From Gammaproteobacteria bacterium (GTDB lineage Bacteria; Pseudomonadota; Gammaproteobacteria; Coxiellales; Coxiellaceae), in assembly GCA_030425685.1 (NCBI GenBank), contig JAUIAD010000001.1:62001-126000 (forward strand): a stretch of DNA of 64,000 bases, in the 5' to 3' direction. The notes below the pieces were generated by a model. It saw nothing but the letters and a program-made list of their open reading frames with translations. It did not search any database and was not told the origin of the DNA. Position 1 is the stretch's first letter, and every line of letters starts with the position of its first letter. This document shows, piece by piece, positions 33,067 through 42,897 of this stretch. Both the position numbers and the translations under genes were made by a program.

Positions 33067-35268
33067 GTGAACAATCAACCAACAGTTTGGCGTTTAGCCA
33101 TCCCCTCGCCGTTATGGCGAACTTTCGATTATTTGCCAACGATGTTTGCACCGGAAACGTTAAGCCCAGGCATGCGCGTGCGCGTGCCATTTGGCACGCG
33201 AGAGATGCTCGGGGTGTTATTATCCGTTAATGAAACGCCACAAGTAGCGATCGATAAATTAAAGCCCGCCTTGGAAGTTATCGATGAAACACCATTGTTG
33301 TCGCCGGTATTATTACGGCTGTGTCAGTGGATTCATGATTACTATCATCACCCGATTGGTGAAGTGATGGCAATGGCCTTGCCAAAACTGCTGCGCCAAG
33401 CACGGCCGGCGACGATTGAGCGAGAAACGTGTTTTGTATTAACGGAGCTTGGTGAAGCCGCCTTGGTTAGTGGCAATCAACGCGCCAAAAAACAAATTGC
33501 TTTATTAGAAAGCGTAAAAAATAAAACAGCACTAAGCAAAAAGGATCTGCGTGATTTGGGGTTTAGCTCGCAGCAATTAAAAGCCGTGGTAGAAAAAAAA
33601 TGGCTGGCAGAACAATTGCAAAAGACGGGTCCTATTAGCAAAGAATTAATTGTTCATCAAAGAAAAACACTAAATGCCAAGCAACAGCAAGCTGTTGAAG
33701 CGATTAATGCCGTAAAAGGTTTTGCCGCGTTTTTGTTGCAAGGGGTCACAGGCAGTGGAAAAACCGAAGTTTATTTGCAAGCGATAGAAAAAGTATTGGG
33801 TGAAAAAAAACAAGCGCTAGTGCTCGTGCCTGAAATAGGTTTGACACCACAGACAGTTAGACGTTTTGCTAATCGATTTAACGTCGCGGTTGGCGTGTTG
33901 CATTCTGAGCTTAGTGATAGCGAGCGTATGCAGGTATGGTTAAAAGCGAAAGCCGGTCATTATGCTATTATTATCGGCACACGCTCAGCCATTTTTACGC
34001 CGTTGCCTGCTTTGGGTATTATTATCGTTGATGAAGAACATGATTTATCGTTTAAGCAACAGTCAGGTTGCCGTTACTCCGCGCGTGATGTCGCCGTGGT
34101 GCGCGCGCGTTTTGAAAATATACCTGTTGTTTTGGGATCGGCAACGCCTTCGTTAGAAAGTTTTTATAATGTTGAGCGTCAGCGCTATCAGTTATTGCAA
34201 TTACCTGAGCGTGCTGGTGATGCGAAACCGCCGACTGTGCGTGTTGTTGATTGTCGCAAGCAGTCATTAAATGCGGGTATGAGCGAAACATTAATCAATG
34301 ACATGCGTCGCCACCTTGATGCTGGTGGCCAAGTAATGTTGTTTTTAAATCGGCGTGGTTATGCGCCGGTGTTGATGTGTCATGGTTGTGGCGATGTGAT
34401 GAACTGCCCACGTTGCGATGCCAAGTTAACGCTGCATCAATTTCCAAAACGTTTGGTTTGTCATCATTGTGAATTTACACAAAAGCCGCTGCGTATTTGC
34501 CAGTCTTGTCATCAATCGGAATTAATGCCTGTCGGGCAAGGTACGGCGCGGATTGAGGAAGCGCTAGTAGAATTATTTCCAGACAGACGAGTTTTGCGTG
34601 TTGATCGTGATACCACCTCATCAAAAAATAGTTTGGCGCAAAAATTAAAGCTGATTCAAGAAGGCAAAGCAGATATTTTAATTGGCACGCAAATGCTAGC
34701 TAAGGGGCACCACTTTCCTAATTTAACCTTGTCGGTTATTTTAGATGCCGACAGTGGATTATTTAGCATTGATTTTCGTGCTATAGAACGCATGGCGCAA
34801 TTAATCGTGCAAGTGGCGGGACGTTCTGGGCGAGAGGAAAAAGCAGGTGAGGTGATTATTCAAACGCATCAACCAGAGCATCCAGCGCTGCAATTATTAT
34901 TAAAAGAAGGTTTTGCCGCCTTGGCCAAAAAAACCTTGCAAGAACGTCGTCATATATCATTGCCACCTTTTAATTATCTGGTGCTAGTGCGAGCGCGAGC
35001 ACTGAAGCAATCACAGCCGGTAGAATTTTTAAAAGAAGCGCGTGCATTGCTGGAGGAAAAAGGGGGTGATAAGCTAACGTTATTAGGCCCGGTACCAGCA
35101 CCAATGGAAAAAAAAGCTGGGCGTTTTCGCAGTCAGCTGTTAATTCAGTCAGCCTCGCGTGCTGATATACAAAAATACCTGACAGAATCAATAAAAACAA
35201 TTTCTGAACTTCCGTCAGCGCGGCGAGTCAGCTGGTCGGTGGATGTTGATCCGTTGGAAATTTTCTAA
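33067..35268 (+). CDS. priA: primosomal replication protein N', PriA helicase
   Basis: 3'-5' DNA helicase that restarts stalled forks. 733 residues, usual length. The N-terminal DNA-binding domain starts RLAIPSPLWRTFDYLP and contains GMRVRVPFGTREMLGV. Walker A is QGVTGSGKTEVYLQ and the DEAH-type box is IIVDEEHD. Two zinc-binding clusters follow: CHGCGDVMNCPRCD and CHHCEFTQKPLRICQSCH. GTARIEEALVELFPDRRVLR, IGTQMLAKGHHFPNLTLSVI and QVAGRSGREEKAGEVIIQT form the second RecA lobe. The start is GTG at 33067, the base after the preceding stop. Confidence 0.97.
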   Translation: MNNQPTVWRLAIPSPLWRTFDYLPTMFAPETLSPGMRVRVPFGTREMLGVLLSVNETPQVAIDKLKPALEVIDETPLLSPVLLRLCQWIHDYYHHPIGEVMAMALPKLLRQARPATIERETCFVLTELGEAALVSGNQRAKKQIALLESVKNKTALSKKDLRDLGFSSQQLKAVVEKKWLAEQLQKTGPISKELIVHQRKTLNAKQQQAVEAINAVKGFAAFLLQGVTGSGKTEVYLQAIEKVLGEKKQALVLVPEIGLTPQTVRRFANRFNVAVGVLHSELSDSERMQVWLKAKAGHYAIIIGTRSAIFTPLPALGIIIVDEEHDLSFKQQSGCRYSARDVAVVRARFENIPVVLGSATPSLESFYNVERQRYQLLQLPERAGDAKPPTVRVVDCRKQSLNAGMSETLINDMRRHLDAGGQVMLFLNRRGYAPVLMCHGCGDVMNCPRCDAKLTLHQFPKRLVCHHCEFTQKPLRICQSCHQSELMPVGQGTARIEEALVELFPDRRVLRVDRDTTSSKNSLAQKLKLIQEGKADILIGTQMLAKGHHFPNLTLSVILDADSGLFSIDFRAIERMAQLIVQVAGRSGREEKAGEVIIQTHQPEHPALQLLLKEGFAALAKKTLQERRHISLPPFNYLVLVRARALKQSQPVEFLKEARALLEEKGGDKLTLLGPVPAPMEKKAGRFRSQLLIQSASRADIQKYLTESIKTISELPSARRVSWSVDVDPLEIF

Positions 35269-35449
35269 CTTGGTGTGTTGTCATGTTAGTCGAAATTGCA
35301 AGGGTTGTTTTGTTGGCTGGTCTAGCAGCGAACAGATTGGCAAACGGTTGGGCAATATTTACGTCTAAACCAGTCCAATCTAAACGTATCGCGTGGATTT
35401 TACTGGTTAATCATTTACAGAGTATTTTTTTGATATTAGGGAATATCGA

Positions 35450-36481
35450 TCAAAGCCACTCCTGACGCAGCGCATAATTTCTTCTAAGCCTTTCAAACGC
35501 AGTAGCAATATCTGCATCGTTAGCGGCTAGCACTTGACGCATTTGTTGATCATCATCTTGCGGGTTATAGATCGTTAAAACATTTTGGCGCCAATTTTTG
35601 TTTTTAAAAGATAGTGACGGTTGCTCATTCTCACTAAGATGCAGCAGAGGTTGCTTCCAACCAAAATATTCGCATGCTTTGCTAAAAACAATATGGGTAG
35701 CGTTAAATTTTGCTTGCAGGCTGTAACCAGCAATATGGGGGGTGGCTAAGGTGCAATGCTCTATAATCTTTTGATTGATAGCAGGTTCATTTTCAAAAAC
35801 ATCCAGGCAAGCCACTAAATCATTGGTTTGTGCCAGTGCTTGTGTATCAACAACAGCGCCGCGAGAAGTATTTAAAATGACACAGCCGGGTTTTTGTTGT
35901 GCTAAAAAATCCTTGTTAATAAGGTGATGTGTAGGGTGTCGGCCATCACGGTTGTAGGGTGTGTGAATGGTGATTAAGTCAAGATCGCGCCAGTCACTTA
36001 AGGGGGTTGAACTAAAGCCATTTTCTTTTTCAGCACGAGGCGGGTCATTTAGCACAATATCAGCATCAATCTCTTTTAAATAGCTGTTAACGCGATTACC
36101 AACATGGCCCACACCAATAATACCAATACGTGGCTTATTCTGCGTTACGATACCCTTTGTTTGTAAGTAAGCAAGGCAGGCGAGGACATATTGCGCCACG
36201 GCATTGGCATTGGCGCCCTTGGCATCTGCCCAGTAAATACCAGCGGTCTCAAGCCATGTGGTATCTAGGTGGTCAATACCGGCTGTCATTGTGCCCACAA
36301 ACTGAACAGTTGTGTTTTTTAAAAGGGAAGTATTAACAGTGGTAATAGACCGCGTTAATAAGATTGTGGCATCCTGAAGCATCTGTGGCGAAATGCTGTC
36401 TCCAGGCACAGAGACTAGCTGGCCGTATTGGCCAAAGCTTTCGTCAAGGTGGGGGATCTTATCGTCAGCGATAATCTTCAT
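35450..36481 (-). CDS. pdxB: erythronate-4-phosphate dehydrogenase
   Basis: NAD-dependent 2-hydroxyacid dehydrogenase in pyridoxal-phosphate synthesis (DXP-independent erythrose-4-phosphate branch). The N-terminus MKIIADDKIPHLDESFGQYG matches PdxB, with FVGTMTAGIDHLD, the cofactor motif IGIIGVGHVGNRV, ITIHTPYNRDGRHPTHHLI, ILNTSRGAVVDTQAL and the catalytic His in TPHIAGYSLQAK. The C-terminal dimerisation tail is shorter than in E. coli (343 versus about 378 residues). I use the ATG at 36481; an ATG at 36496 is also in frame and neither has a strong ribosome site. Confidence 0.93.
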   Translation of the reverse strand: MKIIADDKIPHLDESFGQYGQLVSVPGDSISPQMLQDATILLTRSITTVNTSLLKNTTVQFVGTMTAGIDHLDTTWLETAGIYWADAKGANANAVAQYVLACLAYLQTKGIVTQNKPRIGIIGVGHVGNRVNSYLKEIDADIVLNDPPRAEKENGFSSTPLSDWRDLDLITIHTPYNRDGRHPTHHLINKDFLAQQKPGCVILNTSRGAVVDTQALAQTNDLVACLDVFENEPAINQKIIEHCTLATPHIAGYSLQAKFNATHIVFSKACEYFGWKQPLLHLSENEQPSLSFKNKNWRQNVLTIYNPQDDDQQMRQVLAANDADIATAFERLRRNYALRQEWL

Positions 36482-36577
36482 GGGCGAATATGACATAACT
36501 GTAATAAAAATACACTTCTTGTAATCGGGTAAAAATGATACAATGCGTGCCTAAATTATATGAGAGCTATGTAAAGC

Positions 36578-38116
36578 ATGCAAATTTGGCAAAAAATTGT
36601 ATATATTTCAGTCAGTTTTATCTGCGGCAGTCTAGTGCCTGCATATGCCTCGTTGGATATGCCCGCGCCAGGTGGGGTTAGCATGCAGAGCAATTGGCGC
36701 CAAACAGTGGCATCGCTGCGGCCAACACACCAGCCGACCATTTTGCCGTTACCACGCACCACGCCGTCAAAACCGCTGCACTTGAGTTTGCGAGAGGCTA
36801 TTTTGCTCGCGTTGCGCAATAACCCTGATGTTGAGAGCAGCGAGTTGCAGCGTGTGATTGATAAGTTTTCCTTAGTGGTGGCTCATAATCATTATATGCC
36901 ACAATTCTCTCTTGGTGGCGCTGCTGTCTATGCACGTGGTGCGCAACCTGATTATACGATTAATCCTGGTATTGAATTGCATACACCGATAGGGACCGAT
37001 ATCAAAGCAACCTATACCGATGAAATTAATGGCCTTAGTACCGGCACCAGCTTAGGCACAACGGCACTCACCGTAACACAACCATTATTTCGTGGCTTTG
37101 GTTTAGCGGTGAATATGGCACCTTGGCACGATGCGCTAGATCAAGAAAAAATAAATAAACTAACATTTAAGTCAAATATTATGTCGACGGTGGTGCAGCT
37201 TATTAGTGCATACCGCCAGTTAGTAGAAAACTATCAGCAAATTGATATTCAAAAAAGAACGTTATTAAGAACAGAGCAGCAGTTAAAGCAAAATGAATTA
37301 AAACTAAAGTATGGCAAGGCAGCAAGAAGTGATGTTGAGCAACAAAAGGCAAACTATGCTTCAACAAAAGTGGGGATGTTAAAAAATATTACCAGCCTTG
37401 ACCAATCCTATCAGAACTTTTTAACGGTGCTGGGTTTAAATGCTAATGCTACGATCATCATCGATAAAAAGTTACCCGTTGAAAAAGTGAAAATACCAAG
37501 CTTAGATAAATGCATTGCCTTAGCACTAAAAGGAAATATCCCCTACCAAAAAGCACTGATTGGTATTAAAGAAAAAGAACGTGCTGTCATGATCGCTAAA
37601 AACAATGCCGAATGGCAGTTAGATCTGGTGGCAAACAGTTCATTAAACTCTCTGGTGCATTTGAATGATCCTTATCGTCGTTCGGCAAATCTATTTGATA
37701 ACACAGCGCCGTCTATTGGTTTTCGTTTCTCCGTACCTATTAATGATGTTGCCGCCAAACAGCAAATAATTAGTGCTAAAATAGGCTTGCAACAAGCACA
37801 AATTCAATTAGCGCAAGCGAAGGCGCAGTTAATACGTGATATCACTAAGAAAGTGAAACAACTGCAGAACGAACAAAGAACCGTGCAGGTTTCACGAACC
37901 GCTGTTTCACTAAAACAGCAAACGTTAAAAGACGCACAGATTAAGTTAAAGTACGGTCGGACAACAGTTTTTGAAGTTAACACCCTTCAGGATGCGCTAC
38001 TAGAGCAGGAAACGGGTTTGGTTCAATCAGAAATTAGTTTAATGAATAGTGTCACTGATTTAAATAAGCAGTTAGGTACCACCCTAAAAATCTGGGGTGT
38101 AGAGTTGAGGTATTGA
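36578..38116 (+). CDS. TolC-family outer-membrane efflux channel
   Basis: 512 residues. Signal peptide (IVYISVSFICGSLVPAYA, cleavage near 25), a proline-rich linker, then the two OEP repeats. The first begins LSLREAILLALRNNPDVESS at about residue 70; the second contains LDKCIALALKGNIPYQKALI and the long helix rich in Gln and Lys (QQIISAKIGLQQAQIQLAQA). The tyrosine/phenylalanine-rich gating region and the equatorial helix RTTVFEVNTLQDALLEQE are present. The stop overlaps the adaptor start (TGATG), forming a tripartite efflux operon of about 4.5 kb. Confidence 0.93.
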   Translation: MQIWQKIVYISVSFICGSLVPAYASLDMPAPGGVSMQSNWRQTVASLRPTHQPTILPLPRTTPSKPLHLSLREAILLALRNNPDVESSELQRVIDKFSLVVAHNHYMPQFSLGGAAVYARGAQPDYTINPGIELHTPIGTDIKATYTDEINGLSTGTSLGTTALTVTQPLFRGFGLAVNMAPWHDALDQEKINKLTFKSNIMSTVVQLISAYRQLVENYQQIDIQKRTLLRTEQQLKQNELKLKYGKAARSDVEQQKANYASTKVGMLKNITSLDQSYQNFLTVLGLNANATIIIDKKLPVEKVKIPSLDKCIALALKGNIPYQKALIGIKEKERAVMIAKNNAEWQLDLVANSSLNSLVHLNDPYRRSANLFDNTAPSIGFRFSVPINDVAAKQQIISAKIGLQQAQIQLAQAKAQLIRDITKKVKQLQNEQRTVQVSRTAVSLKQQTLKDAQIKLKYGRTTVFEVNTLQDALLEQETGLVQSEISLMNSVTDLNKQLGTTLKIWGVELRY

Positions 38117-39294
38117 TGATGGGTAAGCTTGCAAAAACACTGATGATCTGTGTAGTAGGTATAGGCCTCAGTGCCTGTCATCAGCAGTCTGATCAGGCTA
38201 AGAAAAGCAAAGCCAGTGACGCTATTGTTACTGCTAAAGAGAAAAAAACAGTCACGCGTTTATATTATAAAGGTAATCTTTCTCCTCGTCGTTCTGTATC
38301 GGTATTAAGCCCGGATGATGGTCGCATAACAGATGTTTATTTTAAATATGGGGAATCTGTTAAAAAAGGTCAGACCTTAGTAAAAATCAGCCCTACCGCT
38401 TTATCAAAAGATTATCGTGATGCGGTTAGCTCCTATTTACAAAAAAAATCTTCTTATGAAGCGGCGGTAAAATCGTATCAAGGCGATAAAGCGTTATATT
38501 CAGCGGGTGTTATTTCGGAGCAAGACTATACCAATGGGAAAAACAGCTACCAGACTAGCGTGTTAGATTATTATCAGTCACGTTATCAATTAGAAAAAAT
38601 ATTAAAAAAAGCTGGCGTAAAAGCAGCGACCATTGAGGCATTAAAGTTTTCACAGCCTAGCAAAATTAACGCGCTGTTAAGTCGTCATTTTGGTGAGACG
38701 CCTGTTGTTGCGCCCAGTAATGGTGTGGTCTTGTTTCCTTTGCCGGATCAAGCAAAAGATAAAGACTCTGGTGATGGTAAGTTAAACGTAGGTGATGAAG
38801 TTAAAGAAGAGCAGCTATTGGTGTCTGTTGGTGATTTATCGGGTTACCGTATTCCATTTCAGGTCAGTGAAGTGAATATCGGCCGTATGAAAGAAGGCTT
38901 AAAAGCAAAAATTACTGGCAGTGCCTTTCCACAGACAGAATTAAAAGGCAAGGTTATTGCTGTCGCCTCACAAGCTAATCCTAATCAATCAGACAGCGGT
39001 AGTGTTAGCATGTTTAATGTCGTTGTTGAAGTGCCACATGTTAGCGCTCAGCAACAAAAGTTAATTCGTGTTGGTATGAGTGCTGAAGTTGAAATTGATA
39101 TCAGCAATCCACCGCAGATTCTCGTACCAATTGGTGCTGTTTTTCAAAAAAACGGTCAATCAACTGTAACCATTATCGATGCCAAAACCAAAAAGCATAA
39201 AGATGTAGCGGTTTCCACAGGAAAAACAACTGTCAGTGATGTAGTGATATTAAAAGGCATAAAAGCGGGTGACAAGGTATTAGTTCATGATTGA
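38116..39294 (+). CDS. periplasmic adaptor lipoprotein of MacA/HlyD type
   Basis: 392 residues. Lipoprotein signal with lipobox LSAC near residue 20. The barrel-sandwich hybrid is SVLSPDDGRITDVYFKYGES and VKKGQTLVKISPTAL, followed by an alpha-hairpin (about residues 95-185), then the second lipoyl half VVAPSNGVVLFPLPD, beta-barrel and membrane-proximal domains (LIRVGMSAEVEIDI, ILVPIGAVFQKNGQSTVTII). It links the ABC transporter to the TolC-like channel. It overlaps both neighbours, which supports one translationally coupled operon. Confidence 0.92.
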   Translation: MMGKLAKTLMICVVGIGLSACHQQSDQAKKSKASDAIVTAKEKKTVTRLYYKGNLSPRRSVSVLSPDDGRITDVYFKYGESVKKGQTLVKISPTALSKDYRDAVSSYLQKKSSYEAAVKSYQGDKALYSAGVISEQDYTNGKNSYQTSVLDYYQSRYQLEKILKKAGVKAATIEALKFSQPSKINALLSRHFGETPVVAPSNGVVLFPLPDQAKDKDSGDGKLNVGDEVKEEQLLVSVGDLSGYRIPFQVSEVNIGRMKEGLKAKITGSAFPQTELKGKVIAVASQANPNQSDSGSVSMFNVVVEVPHVSAQQQKLIRVGMSAEVEIDISNPPQILVPIGAVFQKNGQSTVTIIDAKTKKHKDVAVSTGKTTVSDVVILKGIKAGDKVLVHD

Positions 39295-39958
39295 GTTAAA
39301 AGATGTTAGAAAAACCTATCGGATGGGTGATCAAGAATTTGTTGCTTTAAACGGTATTAGTTTTGCCATTAAAAAAGGTGAGCTGGTCGCTATTATTGGC
39401 GCTTCTGGTTCCGGCAAAACCACAACGATGAATATTATTGGTTTGCTGGATCACCCAAGCTCTGGTCAATATTATTTAAATGGGAAAGAAATTTCTGACT
39501 TAACGCGCGATGAGCGTGCTAGCTTGCGTAATCACAGTATTGGTTTTGTTTTTCAATCGTTTTTTCTTTTGCCGCGCATGAGCGCGTTACAAAATGTGGG
39601 TTTGCCATTAGTGTATCGTGGTGTCGATAAAAAAATAATTAAAAAGCGCTCGCTAGCAATGCTAGAAAAAGTGGGTATGCAGAATCATATTAAACATAAA
39701 CCCGCAGAACTTTCCGGTGGGCAGCAGCAGCGTGTGGCAATTGCGCGCGCGTTGGTGGGGCAGCCTAATTTAATTTTAGCGGATGAGCCCACAGGGGCGC
39801 TGGATTCAAAAACGAGTCAAGAAGTTTTAGACTTGTTGATTCAGCTAAATAAAGAAGAGCAGGCAACCATCCTAATTATTACCCATGATATGAAAGTAGC
39901 CGAGCAATGTTCTCGCATTATAAAAATAAAAGATGGTTCTATCGAGGGTGACGCGTGA
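39287..39958 (+). CDS. MacB-type ABC transporter ATP-binding protein
   Basis: 223 residues, LolD/MacB/FtsE subgroup. Walker [10 protein letters not shown] at about 36, Q-loop [11 protein letters not shown], signature [15 protein letters not shown], Walker [14 protein letters not shown], and switch His in IITHDM. It powers the mechanotransmission-type permease encoded next. In E. coli MacB the ATPase and permease are one chain; here they are two genes overlapping by four bases, as in YknY/YknZ-type systems. Confidence 0.94.
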   Translation: MIELKDVRKTYRMGDQEFVALNGISFAIKKGELVAIIGASGSGKTTTMNIIGLLDHPSSGQYYLNGKEISDLTRDERASLRNHSIGFVFQSFFLLPRMSALQNVGLPLVYRGVDKKIIKKRSLAMLEKVGMQNHIKHKPAELSGGQQQRVAIARALVGQPNLILADEPTGALDSKTSQEVLDLLIQLNKEEQATILIITHDMKVAEQCSRIIKIKDGSIEGDA

Positions 39959-41148
39959 ATATATTGACGCACATGCGCGAGGCGCTGAGTAATTTACTAA
40001 GCTCTAAGCTGCGTTCGTTTTTGGCCATTCTCGGTATTTTAGTGGGTACGGGTTCTGTTGTAGCTTTAATTACCTCAAGCCAGTTAGCAACCGCGCATGC
40101 GCTGGCGCAGTTTAAAACACTTGGAACAAACTTATTGGCGGTTGATATTCAAAGTATGCAAAACAACCAGCCGTCGGATCAGCAAAAGCAGTTAACGATG
40201 GATGATATGCCTATACTGATGCAGCATGTTCCTGGTATTGAACGCACTGGTCCTTATATCAGCCTCTATCAGAATATTTATTATGGCGACACTAAATTTA
40301 ACGGGCAAATCTTAGGGGCTGATACTGACTTAGCAAAAATAGCGAAAATTTATTTGCAAAAAGGGCGTTTTGTTTCATCGTTAGATAAGTCCAGTTTCTA
40401 TTGTGTGATAGGCGCTGGTTTAGCAGATAAAATAAAGGGTCTGGGTGTTAAGCATATTATTGGTAATCAAATCCGCCTAGGGCAATGGTTTTTCACCATA
40501 GTTGGTATTACAAAGCCATGGAAGCCTAACCTTTTTATGTATGCAGATCTAAATAATGGCGTTGTTATTCCAATCAAAACTGCCTATTTGTTAGGGAAAT
40601 ATGCCAAAATTCAGAATATGTTAATTCGCCTAAAGCCGACAGCGAATTTAATGAAAACACAAGATCAGATTGCTAATGAGATAAAGATTCTATTGCCGAA
40701 ACAAAAGCCCTATTTTCGTAATCCAGAAAAAATTATTGGCATTATGTCGAAGCAGCAGCGTACTTTTACGTGGTTGTTGGCATCCATTGGTGGTATCTCG
40801 TTGCTGGTGGGTGGTATTGGTGTTATGAATATTATGTTAGTTTCCGTGGTTGAGCGACGACGCGAGATTGGTATTCGTTTAGCCATTGGTGCTAAGCGTC
40901 GTGATATTTTACGCATGTTTTTAATTGAGTCTATTATTTTGACGCTCTTTGGTGGTATTTTGGGGATTATTGTTGGCTTGTTAATTTCATATATACTTTC
41001 TTTGGTGTCAGGATGGGAATTTCAAGTATTTTTACTACCACCATTGTTAGGCTTTGTTGTCTCCGTATTAGTAGGCGTTCTTTCCGGGTTTTACCCCGCT
41101 TTACGCGCATCACGATTGGATCCCATTGAAACGTTGCGTTCGGAATAG
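39955..41148 (+). CDS. MacB-type ABC transporter permease (FtsX domain)
   Basis: 397 residues. The N-terminal amphipathic and first membrane segment reads EALSNLLSSKLRSFLAILGI, followed by a large periplasmic domain (about 45-265) and three C-terminal membrane segments: ASIGGISLLVGGIGVMNIML, LIESIILTLFGGILGIIVGL, and LLGFVVSVLVGVLSGFYPAL. VVERRREIGIRLAIGAKRRD and PALRASRLDPIETLRSE are the family signatures. Likely substrates are drugs, peptides or lipids; they cannot be told from sequence. Confidence 0.94.
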   Translation: MNILTHMREALSNLLSSKLRSFLAILGILVGTGSVVALITSSQLATAHALAQFKTLGTNLLAVDIQSMQNNQPSDQQKQLTMDDMPILMQHVPGIERTGPYISLYQNIYYGDTKFNGQILGADTDLAKIAKIYLQKGRFVSSLDKSSFYCVIGAGLADKIKGLGVKHIIGNQIRLGQWFFTIVGITKPWKPNLFMYADLNNGVVIPIKTAYLLGKYAKIQNMLIRLKPTANLMKTQDQIANEIKILLPKQKPYFRNPEKIIGIMSKQQRTFTWLLASIGGISLLVGGIGVMNIMLVSVVERRREIGIRLAIGAKRRDILRMFLIESIILTLFGGILGIIVGLLISYILSLVSGWEFQVFLLPPLLGFVVSVLVGVLSGFYPALRASRLDPIETLRSE

Positions 41149-41210
41149 CTTTATCTTTGCATTAATAGCAGAGCTAAGCAGTATTTTTGGGAAAATAATT
41201 TATTCTTAAT

Positions 41211-41239
41211 GTGAAAAACTCACGCACATATTATATGAT
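41211..41239 (+). promoter_or_regulatory. putative promoter of the 508-residue membrane protein gene
   Basis: -35-like GTGAAA (41211-41216, 4 of 6 consensus) and -10 TATGAT (41234-41239) spaced by 17 bases. The -35 sits in the small inverted repeat GTGAAAAACTCAC (41211-41223), which could be an operator. Confidence 0.4.
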
Positions 41240-41242
41240 CCG

Positions 41243-41257
41243 CTCCTTTAAAAGGAG
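41243..41257 (+). promoter_or_regulatory. Shine-Dalgarno/anti-Shine-Dalgarno hairpin
   Basis: CTCCTTTAAAAGGAG is a perfect inverted repeat. The 3' half is the ribosome binding site (AAGGAG, 5 bases before the ATG at 41263). The 5-bp stem with a TTAAA loop would mask the site and melt easily, as small RNA thermometers do. It is short enough to be coincidental. Confidence 0.4.
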
Positions 41258-41262
41258 TTTGA

Positions 41263-42789
41263 ATGCGAGAGGAATCACTATTGCCAGCGGATCTAGATGA
41301 AAAGACTCCTTTGGTGCCTACACTAACGCGTCTCAATAAAAAAGGCCTTTGTGTTAAATATACAATGACCGCCTTGGGGTTGTTTGCGTATGCTGGTGAG
41401 TTTTTATTTTCTAAATTTACACAGCAGTCTGTTTACTTGGGGCTAAAAGAAGTGCATCGCGTGTTGTCAGGTGACTATCCTGATGATGCCACCGATGACT
41501 TTTATAATGGCTTATCTTATGTGTTAGCAGGAATGGACTACGTTACCAATATTAGCTTGATTGATTTAAACGATGGCGTAAGAAAATTTTTACAGCAATT
41601 TCCTAGTTTATTTATTGGTGGCAAAAGTGAAACTCATCCTCGCCCCTCATTAAGCTTCGGCCTATGTCTGCAAGTTTTGCTTTTTAGCGTACTGCCACGC
41701 CTGGCGATGTTTATCAATTACACCACCGGCGGTTTAACAAGCTGTATTCCCTTAGCACACTGGTTAAAAGATTCTTCGCCAGTACTGCGTTATACCTTAA
41801 TGGGGTTGACAGTCGCTAGCACGATTGATTACTACCTTATCTTTAGTTATGTCGACGTGTTAGAGTCAGCCAATAAGTTTCGCCATTTTCGTCAGTCAGC
41901 CATGTACCGGCTGTGGTGTTTTTCAAAGAGTAATTTTTTACAGCGCTTTATCCAGAGTTTTATTATCACCAACACCTTTCGCTTTTCAACCTTTGGTTTT
42001 GTCGGTGAAACGGCAGCAGAGGATGTATTTGCATGGCCAGAGGGCAAAATTTTTATGCTGATTGCTTGCGGTCTTGGAGCTTGGGTGGTTAGTGCATTGA
42101 CACGCACAGAGCGCCTTTTTGAAAAATCCATTAAACCCTTGTATGCGTTTAATAATGATAAAATAAAATTGCAGCATGCGCGATATGACTTCCAGGCGCG
42201 TATGCGTGTTTGTGAAAAAGTATGGGTTGGTGTGTTAGCGAGTAAGTTTGCTCTGATACGTGGATTAGCCTATGGCGGCATAACCATGATTACTACTAAA
42301 AGCCTGGGTGCTTTGCCATCATCGATCATGACGGTATTTGTCGGTTTGTTTCTATTTTATCAGTCTTTCTCTTCTGATTGGCAGTATGAATTAAATTGCC
42401 GTGTAGCAAAATACCACCTTAAGGTATCAAGTCGTAAAAAATATTTTCATATTGAAGAAAAAAAAGATGAGGTGGTTACAAGAAAAAACTGCATAGAGCG
42501 GGCTGCACCTTACATTGCAGGCTGTTTTAATACCGTCAGTCAGATAGATAGAGGGTTCTCTGGTTTTTTATTTATGTGGTCTATTTTTCACAGGCTAATT
42601 CCTGATGAAACCGTCGTTTTTCTAATGGTAGTTGCCATTGCCTTGGAGCTTGGCATTACCAATGGAAGCTATTTTCAACCCAAAGCAGAAAAAGTCATCA
42701 AAGGGTGGTTATACACCCTCTTTGGTCGCTTTATTACTGACGATCCTATCATTAATGAACAGAGGCAGACAAACCTCCCGCCAATTTAG
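41263..42789 (+). CDS. multi-pass membrane protein of unknown family
   Basis: 508 residues, no family recognised. A charged N-terminus (REESLLPADLDEKTPLVPTL) is followed by roughly 8-10 hydrophobic segments, for instance VKYTMTALGLFAYAGEFLF, FGLCLQVLLFSVLPRLAMFI, YTLMGLTVASTIDYYLIFSY, IFMLIACGLGAWVVSAL and ETVVFLMVVAIALELGI. It has loops rich in basic and aromatic residues and a polar tail. It has a good ribosome site and its own putative promoter. It is followed by a long-hairpin repeat and by a convergent transporter gene. Given the suspected lineage it could be a lineage-specific effector or envelope protein, but nothing in the sequence proves that. Confidence 0.75.
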   Translation: MREESLLPADLDEKTPLVPTLTRLNKKGLCVKYTMTALGLFAYAGEFLFSKFTQQSVYLGLKEVHRVLSGDYPDDATDDFYNGLSYVLAGMDYVTNISLIDLNDGVRKFLQQFPSLFIGGKSETHPRPSLSFGLCLQVLLFSVLPRLAMFINYTTGGLTSCIPLAHWLKDSSPVLRYTLMGLTVASTIDYYLIFSYVDVLESANKFRHFRQSAMYRLWCFSKSNFLQRFIQSFIITNTFRFSTFGFVGETAAEDVFAWPEGKIFMLIACGLGAWVVSALTRTERLFEKSIKPLYAFNNDKIKLQHARYDFQARMRVCEKVWVGVLASKFALIRGLAYGGITMITTKSLGALPSSIMTVFVGLFLFYQSFSSDWQYELNCRVAKYHLKVSSRKKYFHIEEKKDEVVTRKNCIERAAPYIAGCFNTVSQIDRGFSGFLFMWSIFHRLIPDETVVFLMVVAIALELGITNGSYFQPKAEKVIKGWLYTLFGRFITDDPIINEQRQTNLPPI

Positions 42790-42897
42790 CAAAGCCACCA
42801 ACTTTCCTTTTACTATACGAGTACTACCTTCCTATTAAATAAAAGAGCATAATGCAATCTAACCCATGAACCGCATCTAAAAAATTGAGAAAAACTA

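Noticed and set aside
35283-35465. 60-codon plus-strand frame between priA and pdxB
   Set aside because: Poor ribosome site, overlaps the pdxB end, weakly hydrophobic chance-like product.
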